Origin: Muribaculaceae bacterium
Lineage (GTDB): Bacteria > Bacteroidota > Bacteroidia > Bacteroidales > Muribaculaceae
Assembly (NCBI GenBank): GCA_022510385.1
Contig: JAFLTQ010000001.1
Span: 62,001 to 126,000 of the forward strand
Direction of reading: 5' to 3'
DNA: 64,000 nucleotides
Part shown: positions 1-7,723 of the stretch, in pieces
Numbering within the stretch: the first letter of the stretch is position 1
How the letters are laid out: every line of letters starts with the position of its first letter
Notes under the pieces: generated by a model
The model's database searches: none
Told to the model about the DNA's origin: nothing
Seen by the model: only the letters and a program-made list of their open reading frames with translations
Position numbers and translations under genes: made by a program

Positions 1-379
1 CCGTCCCGCGGATTTTCAAATTGATCTTACCCGGATTCCCCGTGCATCTAACAGTCACAACTTTGGTAAATCCTCCCGGGCGTCCCAAAGGATTATAGGT
101 CACTTTTATTACCCCACTCTCTCCGGGCTTTATTTCTTCTTTGGGGAATTCCGGTTTCGTGCAGCCACATTCAGCGCGCGCATCAGTGATTTTCAACGGC
201 TCGCTTCCCTCATTTATAAAAGTGAATTCATGGGTCACCTTCCCTCCATCTTCACGGATATTTCCAAAATCCCATGTAGTCTTTTCAAATTTAACCTGAC
301 CATCTGTTTTATCGGCAGCTTCCACAGCCAAAATCATTAGGAATGCTATCGACAACACTAATCCTATTCTCTTTATCAT
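1..379 (-). CDS. DUF1573 domain-containing protein (partial, C-terminus outside window)
   Basis: The gene starts with ATG at 377-379 and runs off the left edge, so about 126 codons are present. The N-terminus is a signal peptide (a basic MIKR start followed by a hydrophobic stretch to about residue 20). After it comes an immunoglobulin-like region with FEKTTWDFGNIREDGGKVTH and the typical CGCTKPEFPK segment, then a GRPGGF turn. This is the pattern of DUF1573 proteins, which are common in Bacteroidetes and are exported; their biochemical role is not established. It is divergent from the acyltransferase gene at 507. Family assignment is firm, function is not. Confidence 0.85.
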   Translation of the reverse strand, partial: MIKRIGLVLSIAFLMILAVEAADKTDGQVKFEKTTWDFGNIREDGGKVTHEFTFINEGSEPLKITDARAECGCTKPEFPKEEIKPGESGVIKVTYNPLGRPGGFTKVVTVRCTGNPGKINLKIRGT

Positions 380-438
380 ACTTTTTTAGTTATATCAATG
401 ATCTTATTTTAATTTAACGTTCTTAGATGTCATTCTAT

Positions 439-471
439 TTTTGTCTTAACTCTTTTTTTTCTTTAAATTTG
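439..471 (+). promoter_or_regulatory. Bacteroidetes-type promoter of the 507-2443 operon
   Basis: TTTTG ends at 443 and TAAATTTG lies at 464-471, separated by 20 bases. This matches the Bacteroidetes sigma-ABfr consensus (TTTG then TAnnTTTG). The predicted start of transcription is near 478, which leaves a leader of about 29 bases before the ATG at 507. Confidence 0.75.
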
Positions 472-506
472 CATCTATTGACGCAAAAAACTTTAGTGCC
501 TGAAGC

Positions 507-1451
507 ATGCAAAGCATCATAGACCCAATAGACAGAGAGCTTATCATCAAAGAATTGACACCCGAACGGCTTCTTTTGAAAGCCAATAAGGGCGACAACG
601 AGGTCTATGTGGTTGATGCTTTCAACGCACCTAACACCATGCGGGAAATAGGGCGTCTCAGAGAGATCGCTTTTCGGGATGCAGGCGGAGGAACAGGCCT
701 CGATTGTGATATAGATGAGTTTGACACCATGAACCCTCCTTGCCGCCAGCTTATCGTCTGGGATCCCGACGACAAGGAAATTGTGGGCGGCTACAGATTT
801 ATTCTCGGTGAAGACATCAAATTCAAGGATAATGTCCCGAATATAGCCACCTCCCATTTGTTCGGATTCTCTGATAAATTTCTTAAGGAGTATCTTCCGG
901 AAACTCTTGAACTCGGACGTTCATTTGTGTCAATAGATTATCAGAGCACCCGCTCAAACACCAAGGCCATTTATGTGCTCGACAATCTTTGGGATGGACT
1001 CGGAGCACTGACTATTATTTATCCTCAGATAAAATATCTGTTCGGGAAAGTCACGATGTATCCATCTTACGGAAATGAAGCCAGAGATATCCTTCTCGGT
1101 TTCCTTCATAAGTATTTCCATGATGATGAAAGACTTGTCTGGCCTTTGGAATCCATCCGGACGAATGCCAAGTCTGAAGAGATCCAAAAATTATTTACCG
1201 GAAAGGATTTTCGGGAAGACTATAAGATCTTAAACCAGAAAATCCGCTCTTTAGGAAGAAACATCCCTCCATTGGTGAATGCATATATGTCGCTGTCTCC
1301 AACAATGAAGATGTTTGGAACCGCCATAAACCATGAATTTGGCGAAGTGGAGGAGACCGGTATATTCTTTAAAATTTCAGAGATTTTCGAAGAAAAGAAA
1401 CGGCGTCATATTCTCTCTTTTAAAGCAGAAGAGTCAACTTTCCAAAAATAA
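507..1451 (+). CDS. GNAT-family N-acyltransferase, hemolysin/OlsB-like (GlsB-like)
   Basis: A 314-residue protein of the Acetyltransf_5 (OlsB/hemolysin) type. The signature LREIAFRDAGGGTG followed by DIDEFD is at about residues 51-75, then LIVWDPDDKEIVGGYRF at about 83-98 and LELGRSFV at about 135-142. Members of this Bacteroidales group, such as the Bacteroides GlsB protein, N-acylate glycine to begin glycine-lipid synthesis; OlsB does the equivalent on ornithine. The family call is solid, and the glycine-lipid role is inferred from resemblance. The O-acyltransferase partner (GlsA) that would finish the lipid is not adjacent. Instead a LegB-like gene follows after 11 bases, so the two are probably cotranscribed from the promoter at 439-471. 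Confidence 0.75.
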   Translation: MQSIIDPIDRELIIKELTPERLLLKANKGDNEVYVVDAFNAPNTMREIGRLREIAFRDAGGGTGLDCDIDEFDTMNPPCRQLIVWDPDDKEIVGGYRFILGEDIKFKDNVPNIATSHLFGFSDKFLKEYLPETLELGRSFVSIDYQSTRSNTKAIYVLDNLWDGLGALTIIYPQIKYLFGKVTMYPSYGNEARDILLGFLHKYFHDDERLVWPLESIRTNAKSEEIQKLFTGKDFREDYKILNQKIRSLGRNIPPLVNAYMSLSPTMKMFGTAINHEFGEVEETGIFFKISEIFEEKKRRHILSFKAEESTFQK

Positions 1452-1462
1452 GCCCCCAACAT

Positions 1463-2443
1463 ATGAAAAAAGTTGCAGTAACCGGAGCCGACGGCTTTAT
1501 CGGCAGTCATCTCGTTGAGGCCCTTCTTTCCGAAGGGTGTCAGGTGAGGGCGCTGTCTCAATATAATTCTTTCAATAATTGGGGATGGCTCGAGGAGATT
1601 GCTCCGCGCGAAAGGCTCGATGTGTGGTGTGGTGATGTCAGGGATCCGGAATTTTGCAGAAGATTCACTCAAGGGGCAGATACGATTTTCCATCTCGCAG
1701 CCCTTATCGCAATCCCTTATAGTTATATCGCTCCGGATTCATACGTCGACACCAATATAAAAGGAACTCTTAATATCTGTCAGGCAGTGAAGGATCACGG
1801 TGATCAACGTCTATTGGTCACATCAACATCCGAAGTCTATGGAACTGCCCTTTATGTCCCTATCGACGAAAATCATCCCAAACAGCCGCAGAGTCCTTAT
1901 TCGGCTACAAAAATAGGAGCGGACGCTATAGCGCTTAGTTTTCATAATGCTTTCGATTTAGATGTCACTGTTGTCAGGCCTTTCAACACTTATGGTCCGC
2001 GACAAAGTGCAAGGGCTTTCATTCCTACTATCATCACTCAGATCGCTGCCGGAATTTCCAAAATAAAAGTCGGTGACCTCTCACCTACTCGCGATTTCAA
2101 TTTCGTCACAGACACTTGTCGAGGTTTTATTGATATAGCCAAAACTCCGGCCACCAAAGGCAAGGAGATAAATATTGCCACAGGAAAGGAAACCTCAATG
2201 GAGACACTTTTGCACACAATTGCAAAGCTGATGGATGTGAACGTGGAGTGGATACAAGACCCTGATAGATTACGCCCTCAAAATAGCGAAGTTTTCAGGC
2301 TACTGGGCGACAATTCTCTTATTAAGGAGCTAACCGGATGGCAACCCAAGGTATCCCTTGAGGAGGGTCTTAAGCAAACAATAAGGTGGTTCTCAGAGTC
2401 GGGTCGTCTTGATAAATACAAGCCTGACATTTATAATAGATAA
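1463..2443 (+). CDS. NAD-dependent epimerase/dehydratase, LegB-like (extended SDR)
   Basis: A 326-residue extended short-chain dehydrogenase/reductase. The Rossmann motif GADGFIGSHL is at about residues 8-17. The catalytic-region motif TSTSEVYGTA is at about 120-129 and YSATK (Tyr-x-x-x-Lys) at about 144-148. The YNSFNNWGWL segment near residue 40 and the TSTSEVYGTA motif resemble the LegB group, which makes 4-keto-6-deoxy sugar nucleotides from UDP-GlcNAc for legionaminic acid-type sugars. No other nonulosonate gene is in view, so the product is uncertain; a UDP-sugar epimerase or dehydratase for surface glycans is the safe reading. It follows the acyltransferase by 11 bases. Confidence 0.7.
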   Translation: MKKVAVTGADGFIGSHLVEALLSEGCQVRALSQYNSFNNWGWLEEIAPRERLDVWCGDVRDPEFCRRFTQGADTIFHLAALIAIPYSYIAPDSYVDTNIKGTLNICQAVKDHGDQRLLVTSTSEVYGTALYVPIDENHPKQPQSPYSATKIGADAIALSFHNAFDLDVTVVRPFNTYGPRQSARAFIPTIITQIAAGISKIKVGDLSPTRDFNFVTDTCRGFIDIAKTPATKGKEINIATGKETSMETLLHTIAKLMDVNVEWIQDPDRLRPQNSEVFRLLGDNSLIKELTGWQPKVSLEEGLKQTIRWFSESGRLDKYKPDIYNR

Positions 2444-2483
2444 GGAAATCTTTTTTTCATTCCCAGAAAATAGGGCATAATTA

Positions 2484-2513
2484 AAGGGTGATAACCTCCT
2501 CGGTCGCACCCTT
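2484..2513. terminator. Hairpin between convergent genes, probable weak terminator
   Basis: AAGGGTG (2484-2490) pairs with CACCCTT (2507-2513) across a 16-base loop. It lies 41 bases after the LegB-like gene and before the 3' end of the RelA/SpoT gene. The following bases are only modestly T-rich. A second small AATCTT/AAGATT hairpin lies near 2540-2560. Termination is plausible but not strong. Confidence 0.4.
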
Positions 2514-2654
2514 CTTTATAAGTTTCTACAGGTAAAAAATCTTAAGGTAAAAAAGATTGTCTTTAGGTTCGCTGCAAAGGTATATAAATAATTTCATAAA
2601 AAATTCAAACATGTTGTAAAACATATAGCATATTATTTAATACCTCTTTCATTA

Positions 2655-4532
2655 TCAGTCAAGTTTTCTTTTTACTTCATCCACTCCACTTATCTGAGAT
2701 ACGGAATTCATTATAGTCTCGAGTTCCTCGTAAGAGTGAATACCGAAAGAGATTTCCATTGAAACTATATAATCTTTACATGAAGCGTCATAGCGCGTCA
2801 TGTTGAGGTTAAGGCGTTTGGATATGCAATCAGCTATATCCACGAAAAGATGAATTCGGTCGACAGCTTTTATGGTTAGCGTGACCGGATAAAGAGTCCC
2901 GTCAGGTTCATAATCCACGCTCTGAATCCTGTCACCACGTTGCGAAGCCAAGCGGATGGCTATGGGACAGTCACGTTTATGCAACGTCAATGAATTGTCA
3001 TCTTCAAGAAATCCTATCACCTCCTCTCCCGGGATGGGTTTACAAAATCCACATCGACAGAATTTAGGTTTTGGTATACTTCCCATGTAAGTCTGAATAG
3101 CGTTCCTTGCCTTATAGGTTGTCACCGCTGAAAGCCTTTCGAATGTAGGGACCACCTCCGGATCGGTGAATATTTCCACCACATCCCCTCTCTGCAACGG
3201 AGAAGTCACAGGGGCAAGAAAACCATTGACACGAGCATATTTTGCATGATCGCCTGTCTCTGTTGAAATTTCGTAAGCGAAATCGAGCACGCAGGCTTTC
3301 TGTGGAAGCATGATCGTTTTCAATCTTGGAGTAAACACCATTATATCATCATTATAGAATGATGCCGTGACTTTCTCCATGAAATCTATTCCGGTCTCAT
3401 GATTACCTATATCCCGTAATGTGCTGCGGAATTTATGAAGCCATCTCTCAATATATTCCTGGGAATGTCGTGTGTCAAGGCCTCTATGCGAATCTTCCGA
3501 CATACGTCGGCTGCTGATATGCACCTCCTGCCATCGCCCGAAATCAGCCAATAATTTCACGTGGAGACTTTGGTAGCCATTCTCTTTGGGGGAATCTATA
3601 TAATTTGATAAGCCTCCCGGCTTTTCCCTGAAACTATCTGTCAGGATTGAATAAATTTTTAGTGCTGTCTCTTTTTCTTCCGAACCCTCCGGAACCTTAA
3701 AAATTATTTCTGTGAAATGCCGGTATTTAAGATGATTGAAATCATCTCCATATTTCCGCATTTTTCTCCAGATGCTGTAAGGTTCTCGATACTCAATCGC
3801 CACATGTGCCTCTATCCCTGATGCCATGAGAGTGGCCTGAACCTGTTGTCTGAATCTCTCAAGTCGTTCTTTCTGCTGGCGTCGGTCGAGTTCTATCCAA
3901 TTGGATATTTCTTCATAATCATGTGGGCAGCGGAATTTGAAACTTAGATTTTCAAGTTCGGTCTTGACATAATAAAGTCCGAGCCTGTTCGCTAACGGTG
4001 CATAGAAATAATCGGTTTCCCCGGCTATTTTCATCTGCTTGTGAGGCTTCATTGATGACAGAGTACGCATATTGTGAAGCCGGTCGGCAAGTTTTACGAA
4101 AATAGGGCGGATATCCCTTTGCATGGAGTTGAGCATCTGCCGGAAATTGTCTACCTGCTTGCTCTTCTCGGGCGACAGATGTTTATCAGGTTTTGTCAGC
4201 ACTTTGACAAGATAGGCAACATCTTCCCCGAAACGAATTTGAATCTCTTCTATGCTATGAGGAGTATCCTCCACCACATCATGGAGGAAAGCGGCAATGA
4301 CAGAATTTATATCAAGCCTCAGCTCTTCAGCTGCAATTGTTGCAACTGCTATTGGATGCAGAATATATGGCTCTCCGGTTTTTCTGACCTGTGGTGCATG
4401 TGCCTCCCGAGCCAACTCGAAAGCATCCTTTAATCGTATCATGTCTGCTTCCGACGTGCGGGGAGCCATAGCATCAAAGACCCTTTTTGCCCTTTTTTCT
4501 ATGATTCCCTGATAATCTTTCTTCACTTCCAT
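2655..4532 (-). CDS. RelA/SpoT-family (p)ppGpp metabolism protein; hydrolase intact, synthetase looks degenerate
   Basis: A 625-residue RSH protein. The HD hydrolase half is complete: a HPIAVA histidine, FLHDVVEDT (His-Asp and Glu-Asp) and KLADRLHNMRTL. The synthetase half keeps YREPYSIWRKM, ENGYQSLH and the Glu of WQEVHISS. At the conserved D-L-x-A-x-R-I-I-V strand, however, it reads YRHFTEIIFKV, so the catalytic Asp (Asp264 in the streptococcal enzyme) and the Arg are absent. A TGS domain (MVFTPRLKTIMLP to DVVEIF) and a C-terminal ACT-like domain follow, with CGFCKPIPGEEVIGF between them. I therefore infer a SpoT-like ppGpp hydrolase with ribosome/regulator domains. AAGGAGGG lies 8-9 bases before the ATG, an unusually good Shine-Dalgarno sequence for Bacteroidetes. 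Confidence 0.88.
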   Translation of the reverse strand: MEVKKDYQGIIEKRAKRVFDAMAPRTSEADMIRLKDAFELAREAHAPQVRKTGEPYILHPIAVATIAAEELRLDINSVIAAFLHDVVEDTPHSIEEIQIRFGEDVAYLVKVLTKPDKHLSPEKSKQVDNFRQMLNSMQRDIRPIFVKLADRLHNMRTLSSMKPHKQMKIAGETDYFYAPLANRLGLYYVKTELENLSFKFRCPHDYEEISNWIELDRRQQKERLERFRQQVQATLMASGIEAHVAIEYREPYSIWRKMRKYGDDFNHLKYRHFTEIIFKVPEGSEEKETALKIYSILTDSFREKPGGLSNYIDSPKENGYQSLHVKLLADFGRWQEVHISSRRMSEDSHRGLDTRHSQEYIERWLHKFRSTLRDIGNHETGIDFMEKVTASFYNDDIMVFTPRLKTIMLPQKACVLDFAYEISTETGDHAKYARVNGFLAPVTSPLQRGDVVEIFTDPEVVPTFERLSAVTTYKARNAIQTYMGSIPKPKFCRCGFCKPIPGEEVIGFLEDDNSLTLHKRDCPIAIRLASQRGDRIQSVDYEPDGTLYPVTLTIKAVDRIHLFVDIADCISKRLNLNMTRYDASCKDYIVSMEISFGIHSYEELETIMNSVSQISGVDEVKRKLD

Positions 4533-4762
4533 TTTATACCCTCCTTTATGTTTTCACAAAGATAAATAAAAAGTTGTTAAACTATGTCATAAAACAGAAA
4601 AATCGGATCAGAACCCGTTTTATAATGAAATTTAGATGTGATTGTCTAAATATCCTTTCAAAAAATATTCAGAAGGCGGATCAAAATAGCTAAAAGTGCC
4701 AAATCAGCTAAAAAAGGATTTTAACCGACCCGATATTTGCACCTTAATGGATGCAATCTATC

Positions 4763-6124
4763 TTATTCAATAAATTTTGCTATCAGGATTATTGCTATCA
4801 GAAATGGAGCTAACCATCTGATAACCCATCCCACTACTCTCGACAGATAAGGATTTATTCTGCCGTTATTTGTAAGCTGATTTCTTAGAATCTTTTTGGG
4901 CAAAATCCAGCCGATAAATCCGCATGTTATTATTGCTGCAGTCGGTAGCATTAGATTAGTGGCAACCGTGTCGAGCAAATCAAAGAAATTAAGCGAAAAT
5001 ATCCGGATATGTGACAATGGTCCCTGTGAGAGAGAACATAGTGTGCTTAAAGCCACCAACGGGAGCATCACCACCCAACATGACTTCTTACGTGACAATT
5101 TGAACCTGTCTGACACAAACGCCACTGAAACCTCCGCCAAAGAAATAGTGGAGGTGACTGCAGCAACTAAGAGAAGCAGAAAGAAAAGCGACGACCAAAA
5201 GCGGGTGAAGGGCATTGAGGCAAAAACCTCCGGGAGAGTAACAAACACCAGGGTGGCCCCTTCGAGAGATTCCCCATCAAGCCCAAATGACATGACTGCC
5301 GGAAAGATTATCATTCCCATAAGGATAGCTACAGTCAAATCAAGCACTGAAACTGTTGCTGCTGTGCCTATAAGATTGGTTTTCTTAGGATAATAGGCCG
5401 AATAAGTTATCAAAATACCCATACCGAGCGAGAGGGAAAAGAAAGCTTGTCCCAAAGCATTGATAACCGTCTCCGCCGTAATCTTGGAAAAATCAGGAGC
5501 AAAGAAAAAGCGTAACCCTTCTCTTGCTTGTGGTAAAGTTAAAGATGCTATGCAGAAGAACACCAACAGCAGGAAGAGAAGGGGCATCATCACATTGCTC
5601 ATTTTCTCTATCCCTTTCTGCACACCTTTCATCAATACGAAGATATTGATGATTATGATGGCATAAGACGCCAAGAGGGGTTCCCAGCTCCCGGATATAT
5701 ACTTTCCCATTTGATCCCGGAATGAGATATCCATGGCATTTGTAGTAATTCCCTCATAAAGTCCTCCGGTTATTGACTGCCAGAAATATTCAAGAGTCCA
5801 ACCTGCCACTACCAAATAGAAAGAGAGTATAAGATATGAGGCCAAAGTGGCTATAGCTCCCCCTATCCACCAATGTTTACGTGGAGCCAATTTCATAAAC
5901 GAAGCCACTGCATCTTTTCCGGAAGCCCTTCCCAAGGAAAACTCAGCCAACATCACCGGTATTCCCAAGATGGCTACACAAGCTATATAGATAAGAAGAA
6001 AGGCAGCTCCTCCGTTTGCTTGTGCTTCCGCCGGGAATCGCCACACGTTCCCTAATCCGACTGCGCTACCTACCGTAGCGGCTATCAGACCTATTCTACT
6101 TCCAAATTGCGGTTTCCCTGCCAT
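4763..6124 (-). CDS. Sodium-dependent neurotransmitter:sodium symporter (NSS/SNF) family transporter
   Basis: 453 residues with about eleven membrane segments, the usual size for bacterial NSS proteins. The N-terminus reads FGSRIGLIAATVGSAVGLGN and continues VWRFP, the strongly conserved first helix that binds Na+ and substrate. A second conserved segment, ILGIPVMLAEFSLGR, lies at about residues 53-67. The substrate is probably an amino acid or amine, but the sequence does not say which. The gene lies 52 bases after the GH13 gene on the same strand. A perfect 13-bp hairpin fills the space just before its ATG (see 6130-6159), so translation or transcript abundance may be set there. Confidence 0.88.
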   Translation of the reverse strand: MAGKPQFGSRIGLIAATVGSAVGLGNVWRFPAEAQANGGAAFLLIYIACVAILGIPVMLAEFSLGRASGKDAVASFMKLAPRKHWWIGGAIATLASYLILSFYLVVAGWTLEYFWQSITGGLYEGITTNAMDISFRDQMGKYISGSWEPLLASYAIIIINIFVLMKGVQKGIEKMSNVMMPLLFLLLVFFCIASLTLPQAREGLRFFFAPDFSKITAETVINALGQAFFSLSLGMGILITYSAYYPKKTNLIGTAATVSVLDLTVAILMGMIIFPAVMSFGLDGESLEGATLVFVTLPEVFASMPFTRFWSSLFFLLLLVAAVTSTISLAEVSVAFVSDRFKLSRKKSCWVVMLPLVALSTLCSLSQGPLSHIRIFSLNFFDLLDTVATNLMLPTAAIITCGFIGWILPKKILRNQLTNNGRINPYLSRVVGWVIRWLAPFLIAIILIAKFIE

Positions 6125-6129
6125 TAAGT

Positions 6130-6159
6130 AGTGAGCAGTAGGGCAACCTACTGCTCACT
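6130..6159. promoter_or_regulatory. Perfect 13-bp hairpin five bases upstream of the symporter start codon
   Basis: AGTGAGCAGTAGG (6130-6142) is exactly complementary to CCTACTGCTCACT (6147-6159), with a 4-base loop (GCAA on the plus strand, TTGC in the transcript). In the minus-strand mRNA it separates GH13 from the symporter and ends five bases before the symporter ATG. No U-tract follows, so it is not a standard intrinsic terminator. It could stabilise the upstream mRNA end or occlude the symporter ribosome site. Confidence 0.6.
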
Positions 6160-6176
6160 TATAATTAAAATACCCG

Positions 6177-7613
6177 TTATTTATTTACAAATACCAAATA
6201 TTCGCCCTGTTTCATAGTTTCGGGAATGATTGCATCTTCCTCTGTGAAGTAATTCTTCATCCCGCGGGTGTCAGGACGGTTCTTAGAGGTAAATTCCACC
6301 GGTAGCTCACCGCTGCCAAGATTCACAAGGGTCATAACCTTTGAACCCTCCCTTTCCCTGCAGAATACATAAAGATCCTGGCTGGATGTCTCATAGCTGA
6401 CAAGCTCACCTCCATCATATCCTGCCGTGAGCGCTGCTTGTGTGTGTTTCAGATTATTTAGTTTCTGATAGAATGTGAAATAATCATTACGCGGTTCCCA
6501 TACCGGCGGCTCATCTTTCTCAAAGAATTGAAGCGCGCGGTTCAAACCTGTCTCCTGGCCGGTATAAATCAACGGCATACCGGGAAGAGTATAAGTCAGA
6601 ACAGCAAATGCGTTGGTCAGATCGCCAAGACGCTCAAATTCCGTACCTTCCCATGAGTTCAGGTCATGGTTGGTAATCATATTCATCAGATAGGTATCCT
6701 TCGGGAAATCCTCAAACTGTTGAGCCAACAGATTATTTATCGCTATGGCATGAGTCTCGGGGAATTCACGAACTTCTCCGTTTTCACCAACAAAATGATA
6801 TTGTCCGGAAGTCGCAGCTATCTGACTGAAAAGATCCTTGAGAGGCCAATTGTAACCCATGTCAAAAGCAAGCTCCTGTAGCTCCGGAACAGTGGCTTCG
6901 GCAAGCATGAAGAGATCAGGTTTAACTTCCTGCAGCTCTTTTCGTGCCTCATTCCAAAAATCTGTCGGAACCTCCATGGCAACGTCGCAACGGAAACCAT
7001 TAACCCCTATATCTACAAGCCAGAATTTCATCGCATCGATCATTCCTTTACGCATCTCGGGATTTGAATAGTCGAACACATATACGTCGGTCCAGTCATA
7101 GATTCCCTGCATATTTCCAAGTGAATCCTTTTCATACCAATCCGGATGTTGCTCAACCCAAATATTATCTCTTCCTGAATGGTTTGGAACCCAATCGAGA
7201 ATTACTTTCATACCCATATCCTGAGCCTTCTTAACAGTTTCCTTAAACTCATCGATTGTGCCAAATTCCGGGTTGAATTCCTTATAGTTTTTCACTGCAT
7301 AATAGCTCCCGAGCGTCCCTTTACGATCTTTTTCACTGATAGGGTTGATTGGCATAAACCATAAGATGTCTACTCCCAAATCTTTCAATCGCGGCAGCTG
7401 CTCTGAAAATGCGTTGATTGTACCCTCTTTAGTGAATTGTCGGAGGTTTACCTCATATATCACTGCGTTACGACTCCACTCCGGATGTTTAACCTGTGTG
7501 AAAGTTGAGTCTCTCTCATCTTTTTGCCCGTCTGCTGCCTTGTTTTTCGAACCGCAGGCTGCCGAGCAGAACAATGCACCTATAATTCCAAGTGCCGGCC
7601 AAATTTTTTTCAT
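6177..7613 (-). CDS. GH13 alpha-amylase family lipoprotein
   Basis: 478 residues beginning with a lipoprotein signal: hydrophobic stretch then SAAC, with the lipidated Cys near residue 20 followed by a polar linker. The catalytic barrel shows GFRCDVAMEV (nucleophile Asp near residue 209), LAEATVPE (acid/base Glu near 237) and TNHD (Asp near 315), plus DWVPNHSG for region I. It should hydrolyse or rearrange alpha-1,4-glucans at the cell envelope. The specificity within GH13 cannot be read off. It lies between pheT upstream and the sodium symporter downstream, all on the minus strand, with a 110-base T-rich gap from pheT. Confidence 0.88.
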   Translation of the reverse strand: MKKIWPALGIIGALFCSAACGSKNKAADGQKDERDSTFTQVKHPEWSRNAVIYEVNLRQFTKEGTINAFSEQLPRLKDLGVDILWFMPINPISEKDRKGTLGSYYAVKNYKEFNPEFGTIDEFKETVKKAQDMGMKVILDWVPNHSGRDNIWVEQHPDWYEKDSLGNMQGIYDWTDVYVFDYSNPEMRKGMIDAMKFWLVDIGVNGFRCDVAMEVPTDFWNEARKELQEVKPDLFMLAEATVPELQELAFDMGYNWPLKDLFSQIAATSGQYHFVGENGEVREFPETHAIAINNLLAQQFEDFPKDTYLMNMITNHDLNSWEGTEFERLGDLTNAFAVLTYTLPGMPLIYTGQETGLNRALQFFEKDEPPVWEPRNDYFTFYQKLNNLKHTQAALTAGYDGGELVSYETSSQDLYVFCREREGSKVMTLVNLGSGELPVEFTSKNRPDTRGMKNYFTEEDAIIPETMKQGEYLVFVNK

Positions 7614-7723
7614 AATATCATTTGTTTTTTAGGTTGGTTCTTATCTTTTTTATTTCTTTCTCTTTTGAAAACTATTCTCTTTTTATCGAACTTATATCTA
7701 AGAAGGAAAGCCTCCAAATCCAA

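Noticed and set aside
435-857. A 140-codon minus-strand frame opposite the GNAT gene
   Set aside because: It is a shadow of a well-supported gene and covers that gene's promoter.
2575-2609. A minus-strand promoter (TACCTTTG with TTTG 23 bases upstream) that could drive an antisense RNA
   Set aside because: The spacing is too long for the consensus, and the only downstream terminator-like hairpin is weak.
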